Of a stretch of DNA of 64,000 nt, positions 1 through 8,107 are shown piece by piece. The position numbers were made by a program, and so were the translations under genes. The stretch spans positions 118,787 to 182,786 of the forward strand of contig NZ_BATM01000037.1 in the NCBI RefSeq assembly GCF_000467185.1. The letters are read 5' to 3'. The notes beneath the pieces were generated by a model. That model had not been told where the DNA came from, searched no databases, and saw nothing but the letters and a program-made list of their open reading frames with translations. The DNA comes from Vibrio ezurae NBRC 102218 (lineage in GTDB: Bacteria > Pseudomonadota > Gammaproteobacteria > Enterobacterales > Vibrionaceae). Each line of letters opens with the position of its first letter. Position 1 is the stretch's first letter.

Positions 1-743
1 ATAATCTTCGATTTCGTCGCTTTTGCTAAGAAACCCATAACAGGTAGGGTAGCTTTGGTAGTGGCGCAGAAATCCACAAAGACACTTTTGTTTGGACCAT
101 GATCTTGGTCAGGTAAAAAATACCCGGTATACCCATCATTAACCGCTTTTATAAAGGGTTTTATGCCCCCTGAACGTTCATAAAGGCGACCGCCATAATG
201 TTTACGTTGTTTGGACATTGCCCATTCGCTCAGCTGATTTTTTTGGCTCTTGACCATGGTACACATTGGGTATCCTTTGGAAGCCAATAACATGGCGAAT
301 ACGTCGACAGACCAAGTATGAGGAACCAAGAAGATGACATTTTGCTTATCTTCTTTAAGTGCAGTGAAATGCTCGAGACCATTTACAATGGTATTTTTGT
401 CTAACCACTTTCGACTACGTAGCGTAAGCAGAGGAAAACGCATTAAATACGTTCCTGCAGTGGTCAGCATTTGAGAAATTATTTCTTCTCTTTTAGTGCT
501 TGGCATTTCTGGATAGCAATAGCTAAGGTTTACTCTTGCTCGCTGTGCTTGACCACGACTTTTTGAGCTGATTCTTCTAGCTGCATAAGAAGCCAACTTG
601 CGATGTAATGCAATCGGTAAAAAACTAAATGGAATAGAAAATAGTATCCCAAGCCAAGTGCTCCAGAATTTTGGCGCAAGAAAGCACCATTTAAACTCTG
701 GGTTATAGGCTTTAGGATCAAAATCATTGCGAGTTTCTTTCAT
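1..743 (-). CDS. lpxM: lipid A late acyltransferase, LpxM/MsbB family (3' end outside window)
   Basis: This protein would transfer a secondary acyl chain from acyl carrier protein to Kdo2-lipid A precursors at the inner membrane. The open frame runs from an ATG at 743 past the window edge, so about 247 residues are seen and the C-terminus is missing. A hydrophobic N-terminal segment (about residues 25-46) is followed by the acyltransferase motif H-x4-D (His142, Asp147) in a VPHTWSVD context, and a later GGxxPF/PDQD stretch fits the family. Only 7 bases separate it from hldD, so the two are probably co-transcribed. LpxL, LpxM and the vibrio LpxN paralogue cannot be told apart safely by eye; the family call is firm and the exact paralogue is not. 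Confidence 0.85.
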   Translation of the reverse strand, partial: MKETRNDFDPKAYNPEFKWCFLAPKFWSTWLGILFSIPFSFLPIALHRKLASYAARRISSKSRGQAQRARVNLSYCYPEMPSTKREEIISQMLTTAGTYLMRFPLLTLRSRKWLDKNTIVNGLEHFTALKEDKQNVIFLVPHTWSVDVFAMLLASKGYPMCTMVKSQKNQLSEWAMSKQRKHYGGRLYERSGGIKPFIKAVNDGYTGYFLPDQDHGPNKSVFVDFCATTKATLPVMGFLAKATKSKI

Positions 744-750
744 TGTGCAG

Positions 751-1692
751 CTACTTATTGATGATATCTAGATACTCAGCAACACCTTGAGCCACTGATT
801 TAAAGGTGTGGTCACAGCCTGCTGCTCTTAGTTTTGTAAGATCGGCTTGAGTGTATTCTTGATATGCGCCCTTTAAATGTTCAGGGAAAGGAATCGTTTC
901 TACTTGTCCTTTTTGATGGTGTTTGATGACAGCTTTTGCGACTTCATTGAAAGATTCAGCATTACCTGTACCTAAGTTGAAAATACCAGATACTTCATTT
1001 TCTAAGAACCAAAGGTTTACCGCGGCTACGTCGCCCACATAAACAAAATCACGCTTAAAGTGTTCGCTACCCGCAAACAGTTTGGCATTCTCACCTGCAT
1101 TCAATTGATTGTTCAGATGAAACGCTACAGAAGCCATTGAGCCTTTATGCTGTTCTCTAGGACCGTATACATTGAAATATCGGAAGCCGGTAATTTGCGA
1201 CAATGTTTCGTTGTGTGCTTTGGCATCTTCAACGAGTCGACGAACATAGTTATCAAACTGTTGTTTTGAATAGCCATACACATTTAAAGCGCCTTCATAC
1301 TGCTTTTCTTCAATGAAGGTGTTTGTTTCGCCATAGGTTGCCGCTGATGAAGCGTATAAAAATGGGATTTGTCGTTCTAGACAGTAGTGAAGTAACTCTT
1401 TTGAATATTCATAGTTATTCAACATCATATACTTGCCATCCCATTCCGTTGTTGCCGAGCAAGCACCTTCGTGGAATATCGCATCGATTGGACCGAAGTC
1501 ATCGCCAGCCATGATTTGAGTGAGAAAATCATCGCGATCCATGTAGTCGGTGATATCAAGGTCAACAAGATTGACAAATTTCTTGCCATCTTTGAGGTTG
1601 TCAACCACTAGAATATCATTAATGCCCTTGTCATTTAGAGCCTTAACAATATTGCTGCCAATCATTCCAGCGCCACCGGTTACTATGATCAT
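751..1692 (-). CDS. hldD: ADP-L-glycero-D-manno-heptose 6-epimerase
   Basis: HldD (RfaD) epimerises ADP-D-glycero-D-manno-heptose to the L,D form used to build the LPS inner core in the cytoplasm. I chose the ATG at 1692, preceded by a GAAGGA ribosome site, which gives 313 residues, close to the 310 of E. coli; a longer frame to 1734 adds 14 residues unlike the family. The N-terminus [14 protein letters not shown] is the NADP-binding glycine motif of short-chain dehydrogenase/epimerases, and the catalytic YxxxK is visible as YGYSK at about residue 140. It sits directly upstream of the acyltransferase gene, consistent with an LPS core operon. Confidence 0.96.
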   Translation of the reverse strand: MIIVTGGAGMIGSNIVKALNDKGINDILVVDNLKDGKKFVNLVDLDITDYMDRDDFLTQIMAGDDFGPIDAIFHEGACSATTEWDGKYMMLNNYEYSKELLHYCLERQIPFLYASSAATYGETNTFIEEKQYEGALNVYGYSKQQFDNYVRRLVEDAKAHNETLSQITGFRYFNVYGPREQHKGSMASVAFHLNNQLNAGENAKLFAGSEHFKRDFVYVGDVAAVNLWFLENEVSGIFNLGTGNAESFNEVAKAVIKHHQKGQVETIPFPEHLKGAYQEYTQADLTKLRAAGCDHTFKSVAQGVAEYLDIINK

Positions 1693-1862
1693 TTTGTATT
1701 TTCCTTCAAATTCAACTATTCCTGAGTATAACAAGGAACTAAAATCTAGGGAATTAAAGCTCGATTTATGAGAAACTTAAATGTAATGCGAATGATCAAT
1801 CGCCTAGCTTATTGGTGTTGGTTATGACTCCCGTAGAAACGATAAGATAAAGTTATAGAGGA

Positions 1863-2993
1863 ATGAACTTGAATCAATCTAACCACCCGACATCATCCAA
1901 TCAGTCTCCTGCCGTGGATGCTCATTATCAAGATGATGAAATCGATCTTCGTGATTTATTTGTAGCGCTCTGGAAGGGCAAGTTTCTTATTATCATCTCT
2001 ACCTTTATTTTTGCATGTGTGGCTGTAGTGTATGCACTGAATGCGCAAGAGTGGTGGAGTTCTAAAGCAAAAATTGTTGAACCGCAAGTTAATGATTTTG
2101 CAATCTATCGTCAGCAAGTAAAGTCTTTTCAGCCAATTTTTGATACTTATCAAGATGATGGTACGGTGCGAATCAGCAAAGAACTGGATAACCTTGTTAA
2201 TCCAAGTCAGATATTTGCACAGTTTGTGCGTTCATTTAATGCAACAGCAAATAAGAAAACCTTTTTTGATAACAATGAAACGTTTTTAGCGTTTAAAGAA
2301 CAACTTGAACAAGACGCTGATGTGGATACTGACGCACAACAAAGACGCCTATATAGTGAGTGGTATCAAAAAATTTCGGCATCGCCTGCAGAGCGTCGTG
2401 ATGAGTACAGCTTATCATTGCAAGCGACCACTCAGTTAGATAGCTACAAGCTTCTGAATGACTATGTTGCAATGATCGAAAAGAAAGTAAAAGCTGATGC
2501 ATTTAGAAACCTACAAGCGACATTAGATGCCAAACAAGTGCAATTACAGCAACAGAAAACCATTTTAGAATCTCAAGCAAAGCAGGTTTTAAGTGTTGAG
2601 TTGCAGCGCGCTAAATATGCGTATGATATTGCTAAAGCGGCATCAGTGAACTCACCTGTTCAGAATTTAGGTGATAAAGAATTATTTGCCATAAACTTAG
2701 GGGCGAAAGCGATCAAGGCTAAAATAACGGCTTTGGAGAGCGTTAAAAACTTAGCCGTAATTGAGCCAAGGTTACAACAGATTGATGCCAAATTAGATTT
2801 ATTAAGTAAGTTGTCTATTGATGAAAATATCGACTTTAAATCATATCGTTTTATTGAAGATGTAGAACAACCGATTAATCGTGATGCGCCGAAGCGAGCT
2901 CTTATTGCAGTATTAGGTGTTCTGTTTGGCGGTATGTTTGGTGTGGGTATTGTTCTAGTCCGTTTTGCCTTTGGCCGCAAAGAAGATAATTAA
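1863..2993 (+). CDS. wzz: Wzz-family polysaccharide chain length determinant
   Basis: This is a polysaccharide co-polymerase of the inner membrane that sets the modal length of O-antigen or capsule chains made by Wzy. It has 376 residues: a cytoplasmic N-terminus with an acidic ED(I/L)DLRDLF-like motif (about 25-35), a first membrane helix at about 41-60, a long periplasmic coiled-coil-rich region full of Gln, and a second membrane helix at about 346-367 preceded by a Pro-containing stretch (PINRDAPKR). This TM-coil-TM layout is diagnostic. The length is nearer FepE/long-chain Wzz than WzzB (325 in E. coli). It lies 15 bases upstream of ugd on the same strand, and no JUMPstart or ops element was seen upstream. 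Confidence 0.88.
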   Translation: MNLNQSNHPTSSNQSPAVDAHYQDDEIDLRDLFVALWKGKFLIIISTFIFACVAVVYALNAQEWWSSKAKIVEPQVNDFAIYRQQVKSFQPIFDTYQDDGTVRISKELDNLVNPSQIFAQFVRSFNATANKKTFFDNNETFLAFKEQLEQDADVDTDAQQRRLYSEWYQKISASPAERRDEYSLSLQATTQLDSYKLLNDYVAMIEKKVKADAFRNLQATLDAKQVQLQQQKTILESQAKQVLSVELQRAKYAYDIAKAASVNSPVQNLGDKELFAINLGAKAIKAKITALESVKNLAVIEPRLQQIDAKLDLLSKLSIDENIDFKSYRFIEDVEQPINRDAPKRALIAVLGVLFGGMFGVGIVLVRFAFGRKEDN

Positions 2994-3008
2994 TTTAAGA
3001 GAAAAAGC

Positions 3009-4175
3009 ATGAAAATAGCTATCGCAGGAACAGGCTACGTAGGCTTGTCAAACTCAGTGTTGCTCGCACAGCACAATGAAGTGGTTGCAGTGGATATCAT
3101 CCCTGAGAAGGTTGAACTGCTAAATAAGAAAAAATCTCCAATTGCAGATGTAGAGATAGAGCAGTTTCTTGCCGAGAAAGAACTGAATTTTGTGGCGACG
3201 TTGGATAAAGAACTGGCATACAAAGACGCTAAGTTTGTTGTGATTGCAACGCCAACTGATTATGACCCGCAAACGAATTATTTCAATACTTCGTCAGTAG
3301 AAGCGGTCATTAAAGATGTCATGGCGATTAACCCGCAAGCGGTTATGGTGATTAAGTCAACAGTCCCAGTAGGTTATACTGCTCGCATTAAGCAAGAGTT
3401 TGGCTGTGACAATATTATCTTCTCACCTGAATTCCTGCGTGAAGGTCGAGCTTTGTACGATAACTTGTACCCATCGCGCATTATTGTTGGTGAGCGCAGT
3501 GAACGTGCTGAAACTTTTGCTGGCCTATTGGTTGAAGGTGCGCAAAAAGAAAATATCGATGTTTTGTTTACTGATTCAACAGAAGCCGAAGCCGTTAAGC
3601 TATTTTCAAATACGTACTTAGCACTACGTGTTGCTTACTTTAATGAGTTGGATTCTTACGCTGAAGCTATTGGCTTAGATTCTCGTCAAATTATTGAAGG
3701 TGTAGGCTTAGACCCACGCATTGGTAATCACTACAATAACCCTTCCTTTGGTTATGGCGGTTACTGTTTACCTAAAGATACTAAGCAGTTATTAGCTAAC
3801 TATCAGGAAGTGCCAAATAATATTATTGGTGCAATCGTTGATGCTAACCGTACTCGTAAAGACTTTATTGCTGACTCTATCATTAAGCGTAGCCCTAAGA
3901 TTGTTGGGATTTACCGTCTTATCATGAAAGCGGGTTCCGATAACTTCCGTGCTTCTTCTATTCAAGGCATTATGAAGCGCTTGAAAGCTAAAGGCATTGA
4001 AGTGGTTGTTTATGAACCTGTGTTGCAAGAAGAGCACTTCTTTAACTCACGTAATATTCGCGACCTAGAAGAGTTTAAAGCAGTATCTGATGTGATTGTG
4101 TCTAACCGTATGGTCGAAGAGATCAAGGACGTAGCAGAGAAGGTTTACACTCGCGATTTATTCGGCAGTGATTAA
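3009..4175 (+). CDS. ugd: UDP-glucose 6-dehydrogenase
   Basis: Ugd oxidises UDP-glucose to UDP-glucuronate with two NAD+, supplying uronic acid for surface polysaccharide or lipid A modification. The 388-residue length matches the family. The NAD-binding motif GTGYVGLS is at residues 7-14, the substrate segment FLREGRA at about 142-148, and the catalytic cysteine (Cys253) lies in a [11 protein letters not shown] motif. The gene follows wzz by 15 bases and ends at a bidirectional terminator, closing the polysaccharide locus against the conserved hslU gene. Confidence 0.95.
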   Translation: MKIAIAGTGYVGLSNSVLLAQHNEVVAVDIIPEKVELLNKKKSPIADVEIEQFLAEKELNFVATLDKELAYKDAKFVVIATPTDYDPQTNYFNTSSVEAVIKDVMAINPQAVMVIKSTVPVGYTARIKQEFGCDNIIFSPEFLREGRALYDNLYPSRIIVGERSERAETFAGLLVEGAQKENIDVLFTDSTEAEAVKLFSNTYLALRVAYFNELDSYAEAIGLDSRQIIEGVGLDPRIGNHYNNPSFGYGGYCLPKDTKQLLANYQEVPNNIIGAIVDANRTRKDFIADSIIKRSPKIVGIYRLIMKAGSDNFRASSIQGIMKRLKAKGIEVVVYEPVLQEEHFFNSRNIRDLEEFKAVSDVIVSNRMVEEIKDVAEKVYTRDLFGSD

Positions 4176-4198
4176 TTGCTTTCGATATTAAATACGAT

Positions 4199-4225
4199 AA
4201 AAGGCGCTCATTTTGAGCGCCTTTT
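4199..4225. terminator. bidirectional terminator between ugd and hslU
   Basis: A 12-bp perfect stem (AAAAGGCGCTCA, three-base loop, TGAGCGCCTTTT) has A and T runs on both sides, so it can end the convergent ugd and hslVU transcripts. Seen directly. Confidence 0.9.
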
Positions 4226-4258
4226 CTATTTTTGATAGCCAACTTGAAGGATTTCGAG

Positions 4259-5593
4259 CTACAGAATAAAGCGACTCAAATCTTCATCTTCAACCAGCTT
4301 ACCTAGTTTACTTTCAACATAGCTAGCATCAATTTTAAGTTCAGAGCCTGACTTTTCAGTGGCGTCATAAGAGATTTCATCCATTAGACGTTCCATCACA
4401 GTATATAAGCGACGCGCACCGATATTTTCAGTAGTTTCATTTACCTGCCATGCGGCTTCAGCGATATGCTTGATGCCATCTTCGGTAAATTCTACATTCA
4501 CATCTTCGGTTTTTAGAAGGGCAACATATTGCTCAGTCAAAGACGCTCTAGGCTCAGTTAGAATGCGCTCAAAGTCATGGCTTGAAAGTGCTTCTAACTC
4601 TACACGGATCGGCAAGCGACCTTGCAACTCAGGGATAAGGTCGGAAGGCTTAGCCACTTGGAATGCACCCGAGGCGATAAACAAGATATGGTCAGTTTTT
4701 ACCATGCCGTGTTTGGTCGATACTGTGCTGCCTTCAATCAGTGGCAACAAGTCACGTTGCACACCTTCACGAGATACGTCAGGGCCTGAGCTTTCACCGC
4801 GTTTACAGATCTTATCGAATTCGTCGATGAAAACGATGCCGTTGTTTTCAACGTTGAAGATAGCGTCTTCTTTAAGCTCTTCTTGGTTGACCAGCTTAGC
4901 GGCTTCTTCTTCAACTAACGCTTTGAATGCTTCTTTAATTTTCAGCTTACGGCTTTTCTTAGTATTACCGGCAAGGTTTTGGAACATCCCTTGTAGCTGG
5001 TTAGTCATCTCTTCCATGCCAGGAGGTGACATGATTTCTACGCCCATTTGTGGTGCGGCAACTTCGATATCAATTTCTTTGTCGTCCAGTTTGCCTTCAC
5101 GCAGTTTTTTACGGAAGATTTGACGAGTATTTGAGCTGGTATCTTGTGGCTTTTCGTTTTCACCCCATGCATCGCGTGCCGGTGGCAATAAGGCATCGAG
5201 AATGCGTTCTTCGGCTTGTTCTTCAGCGCGGAATTTTACTTTTTCTGTCGCTTGTTGGTGAGTCATCTTCACTGCAACTTCGGTCAAGTCGCGAATGATG
5301 GTTTCGACTTCTTTACCTACATAGCCCACTTCGGTGAATTTTGTCGCTTCCACTTTCATAAAAGGTGCGTTGGCCAGTTTTGCCAGACGACGAGCAATTT
5401 CTGTTTTACCCACGCCTGTTGGGCCGATCATTAGGATATTTTTTGGTGTTACTTCAGCGCGCAAATCTTCGTCTAATTGCATGCGGCGCCAGCGGTTACG
5501 CAGAGCAATAGCTACAGAACGCTTGGCATTGTCTTGACCGATGATGTGTCGGTTCAGTTCATGTACGATTTCACGAGGAGTCATCTCAGACAT
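4259..5593 (-). CDS. hslU: ATP-dependent protease ATPase subunit HslU
   Basis: HslU is the AAA+ hexameric unfoldase that feeds substrates to the HslV peptidase in the cytoplasm. The protein has 444 residues (E. coli 443). The Walker A motif GPTGVGKT is at residues 57-64, the Walker [11 protein letters not shown] follows the variable I-domain, and the C-terminus ends in the [13 protein letters not shown] tail that docks into HslV. The start ATG at 5593 gives the family N-terminus [10 protein letters not shown]. It lies 9 bases downstream of hslV in the same operon and shares its heat-shock promoter. Confidence 0.97.
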   Translation of the reverse strand: MSEMTPREIVHELNRHIIGQDNAKRSVAIALRNRWRRMQLDEDLRAEVTPKNILMIGPTGVGKTEIARRLAKLANAPFMKVEATKFTEVGYVGKEVETIIRDLTEVAVKMTHQQATEKVKFRAEEQAEERILDALLPPARDAWGENEKPQDTSSNTRQIFRKKLREGKLDDKEIDIEVAAPQMGVEIMSPPGMEEMTNQLQGMFQNLAGNTKKSRKLKIKEAFKALVEEEAAKLVNQEELKEDAIFNVENNGIVFIDEFDKICKRGESSGPDVSREGVQRDLLPLIEGSTVSTKHGMVKTDHILFIASGAFQVAKPSDLIPELQGRLPIRVELEALSSHDFERILTEPRASLTEQYVALLKTEDVNVEFTEDGIKHIAEAAWQVNETTENIGARRLYTVMERLMDEISYDATEKSGSELKIDASYVESKLGKLVEDEDLSRFIL

Positions 5594-5602
5594 ATTAATT
5601 CC

Positions 5603-6127
5603 TTAGTACTCAAGTTCATCAATAGTGTGATGATGGTTAGTAAATACACAGATATCGCCTGCGATCTTGAGAGCTTTTTCTGCAATCTCTCTTGCGTCTA
5701 GATCTGTATTTTCTAGTAATGCAGTTGCGGCTGCTTGAGCAAAGTTGCCACCAGAACCAATAGCAACAAGGTCGTGTTCAGGTTGAACAACATCACCATT
5801 ACCAGTAATGATGAAAGAGGCGGTGTCATCGGCTACCACAAGCAGTGCTTCTAGGCGACGCAGGGCGCGGTCGCTACGCCAATCTTTAGCCAGCTCTACA
5901 GCGGCGCGAGTCAGATGGCCTTGGTGCATTTGCAGCTTGCTTTCTAGTCGCTCAAATAGGGTGAATGCGTCAGCGGTACCGCCAGCAAAACCAGCAAGTA
6001 CTTTGTCGTTGTAGAGTCGGCGAACTTTCTGTGCGTTGCCTTTCATTACAGTGTTGCCTAGAGAAACTTGTCCATCACCAGCGATGACGACTTTATTGTT
6101 TCGGCGTACGGATACTATGGTAGTCAC
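5603..6127 (-). CDS. hslV: ATP-dependent protease peptidase subunit HslV
   Basis: HslV is the proteasome-like threonine peptidase of the HslVU complex. I place the start at a GTG at 6127 behind a GAAGGA ribosome site: after removal of the initiator residue the chain begins TTIVSVRR, so the catalytic Thr becomes residue 1. A longer reading frame from 6154 would bury that threonine and begins inside the 5' leader hairpin, so I rejected it. The protein is 174 residues (E. coli 176) and keeps the [19 protein letters not shown] and AIGSGGNFA motifs. hslU follows immediately. Confidence 0.96.
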   Translation of the reverse strand: MTTIVSVRRNNKVVIAGDGQVSLGNTVMKGNAQKVRRLYNDKVLAGFAGGTADAFTLFERLESKLQMHQGHLTRAAVELAKDWRSDRALRRLEALLVVADDTASFIITGNGDVVQPEHDLVAIGSGGNFAQAAATALLENTDLDAREIAEKALKIAGDICVFTNHHHTIDELEY

Positions 6128-6142
6128 GAGGTTTCCTTCTAA

Positions 6143-6168
6143 TTTTAATTTCACCAGTGAGATTAAAA
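6143..6168 (-). promoter_or_regulatory. 5' leader stem-loop of hslVU mRNA
   Basis: An inverted repeat, TTTTAATTTCAC against GTGAGATTAAAA (plus-strand reading), can form an 11-12 bp stem with one mismatch just upstream of the hslV ribosome site. From general knowledge, the E. coli hslVU messenger carries a 5' stem-loop important for stability; this looks like its counterpart. The structure is seen in the sequence and its role is inferred. Confidence 0.6.
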
Positions 6169-6170
6169 TG

Positions 6171-6199
6171 AAGTGGGGACGGACGTGGGCAAATTCAAG
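6171..6199 (-). promoter_or_regulatory. sigma-32 heat-shock promoter of hslVU
   Basis: On the minus strand there is CTTGAAT (6199-6193), 14 bases, then CCCCACTT (6178-6171). This fits the sigma-32 consensus CTTGAAA-N(11-16)-CCCCATnT closely. It stands directly upstream of the leader stem-loop and hslV, as expected for the heat-shock operon. Confidence 0.8.
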
Positions 6200-6247
6200 G
6201 TGACAGTAGAGAGGAGTGCAGGCTTATAGTAAATCAAATCAAAGAAA

Positions 6248-6281
6248 AACAGCCTTGGTTATAATGTTAACCAAGGCTGTT
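6248..6281 (-). terminator. terminator of ftsN
   Basis: A perfect 14-bp stem (AACAGCCTTGGTTA and its complement, 6-base loop) is followed on the minus strand by a TTTTT run, ending just after the ftsN stop codon. Confidence 0.88.
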
Positions 6282-6284
6282 AGA

Positions 6285-6845
6285 TTAGTAACCGGGATCT
6301 TTTTGGATCATACAAGGTTCAATTTTGGCACGTTGCAGTTTGTGCATATCTCGCACGGCATCGCGTTTACGAGGGTAAGGCCCTAGAATAACACGATGAT
6401 AATGACTACCCGATCTTTGTCGTATTTCACTTTTTATACCTTGAAAAGCAATGTCTACTTTGCGCGACTTGGCTTGCGCAACAGTGCGGTAAGCGCCACA
6501 TTGCATTATGTAAGGTATTTTAGGCAGCTTCTCTTCTTTGGCGACGACTTTAATTTCACGCTCAGGCAATGTTTTCACATATTCCCACTGCTCTTCTGGA
6601 GGAGGTGGTAGGTTTTCTGCGCTCTTATTTACCGTCGATTGCTCTTTTGCCGTTAGGTCAACGTCTACTGGCTGTTGAGGCTCTGGAGTTTTGCTTAAGG
6701 AATATAACCCATAGCTAAATGCACCAATCAATGCGCCAGCAAAGACGATCATCTTCCAAGGTTTTTTGGATTGTTTTGATGGGGCTGGTTTACGCGTTTT
6801 TTTAGGTTGCGTACGGCCACCCTTTACATAGTCTTTTCTTGCCAC
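6285..6845 (-). CDS. ftsN: cell division protein FtsN
   Basis: FtsN is the late divisome protein that triggers septal peptidoglycan synthesis. The 186-residue product has a basic cytoplasmic N-terminus (MARKDYVKGGRTQPKK), one membrane helix at about 31-50, a Pro-rich periplasmic linker and a C-terminal SPOR domain (about 107-186) that binds denuded glycan strands. E. coli FtsN is 319 residues; the shorter linker seen here means less spacing between membrane and SPOR domain. It lies downstream of cytR, as in E. coli, and ends at its own terminator before hslV. Confidence 0.92.
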   Translation of the reverse strand: MARKDYVKGGRTQPKKTRKPAPSKQSKKPWKMIVFAGALIGAFSYGLYSLSKTPEPQQPVDVDLTAKEQSTVNKSAENLPPPPEEQWEYVKTLPEREIKVVAKEEKLPKIPYIMQCGAYRTVAQAKSRKVDIAFQGIKSEIRQRSGSHYHRVILGPYPRKRDAVRDMHKLQRAKIEPCMIQKDPGY

Positions 6846-6911
6846 TCGAATTAATCTATTCCATTGCTCACGTTTTCTATGTTAATGCAGAAAACGTTCA
6901 GATAACAGACC

Positions 6912-7916
6912 CTAATAACTTGGTGGTAGGGTACTTTGTCGAATGATCAGTTCTGTTTCCAATAATCGCGAGCCAGAACTGATCTCGTTGCCACTGAGTA
7001 TCTCAAACAACATCTGAGTGGCTTGATAGCCTATATCATAACGGGGTTGAGAGACAGTTGTAAGTGGGGGATCACAGTATTCTGAGAACTCTATATTATC
7101 AAAGCCAATAAAAGAAATATCTTGTGGGACCCTAAGCCCCATATTTTTGGCTTCTTTGATTGCACCAATCGCCATCATATCGTTATGGCAAAAAATAGCG
7201 CTAGGTGGGGAGCCGGCATTCATGAGTTTACGTAATGCAGCAGCGCCTGACTTGAAGGAGAAATCTCCCGTTGCGGAGTTGCTAAGATCAATACTCAGCC
7301 CGGCACGGCGTAGAGCTTGCTGAAACCCTTGGCTACGGAAGCTGGAAAGAGGCGCATCGGCTGGGCCACAAATTTCACCAATGCGTTTGTGCCCAAGCTT
7401 GGCAAGATAGTTAACGGCTTGAAAAGAGGCTGTCAGGTTATCAATATGCACTGTGGGCAGCTCTAATTCAGGTGCATACTCACAAGCCATAACCATAGGT
7501 GGAAGGTTTTTTTGCTCGGTAATACTGGCATCAATGGGTAAATCAGTACCCAGTAAGATAAGCCCATCGGCTTGTTTAGAATAGACGAGATTGACCAATG
7601 AATTATCTCGGCATTTTTGTTGAGAGCTGTCACCGTGCAGGACAAGGTAGCCTTGTTTTGATGCTGCAGCTTCAATGCCTCGAATAATTTCGGCAAAATA
7701 CGGGTCACAGAGGTCGGGTACAATAACCACAAGAGTTTTTGACTCATTGCGTTTCATGCTACGCATGATCGTACTAGGGCAATATCCAGATTCAATTACG
7801 GCTTCTTCTACTCGCTTGCGAGTGGAAGAGGAGACTTTTTCTGGGTTCATTAATGCTCTTGATACGGTTGCCGTTGATACTCCAGCCAGCCCAGCAACAT
7901 CCTTCATCGTCGCCAT
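6912..7916 (-). CDS. cytR: LacI-family transcriptional regulator CytR
   Basis: CytR represses nucleoside uptake and catabolism genes together with CRP and is relieved by cytidine; in vibrios it also affects competence and biofilm. I chose the ATG at 7916 (AGAGGA upstream), giving 334 residues with the LacI helix-turn-helix at the N-terminus (MKDVAGLAGVSTATVSRAL). The periplasmic-binding-like sensor domain follows, with segments such as LELPTVHIDNLTA and CDPPLTTVSQPRYDIG near-identical to E. coli CytR (341 residues). The frame extends upstream to 7970, but those 18 residues do not look like the family. Confidence 0.94.
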   Translation of the reverse strand: MATMKDVAGLAGVSTATVSRALMNPEKVSSSTRKRVEEAVIESGYCPSTIMRSMKRNESKTLVVIVPDLCDPYFAEIIRGIEAAASKQGYLVLHGDSSQQKCRDNSLVNLVYSKQADGLILLGTDLPIDASITEQKNLPPMVMACEYAPELELPTVHIDNLTASFQAVNYLAKLGHKRIGEICGPADAPLSSFRSQGFQQALRRAGLSIDLSNSATGDFSFKSGAAALRKLMNAGSPPSAIFCHNDMMAIGAIKEAKNMGLRVPQDISFIGFDNIEFSEYCDPPLTTVSQPRYDIGYQATQMLFEILSGNEISSGSRLLETELIIRQSTLPPSY

Positions 7917-8107
7917 AGTACGTCGTCCTCTATGAAATTTAGCACGTGTTTGATTCAATCCATGACGCAAACTTATTTCAACTTACCTAAGCTTAATTGC
8001 GAGTGAAAAATAAGTGTAACCAGTTTTCGCCAAACAGTTTAAGGGGCATGTAGCAAAATCACATAACTTACTGTGAAGTGACTCGCATTTTACTATATGC
8101 ATCAGGT

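Noticed and set aside
4470..5123. 217-codon plus-strand frame opposite hslU
   Set aside because: Ser-rich antisense shadow of the conserved hslU sequence.
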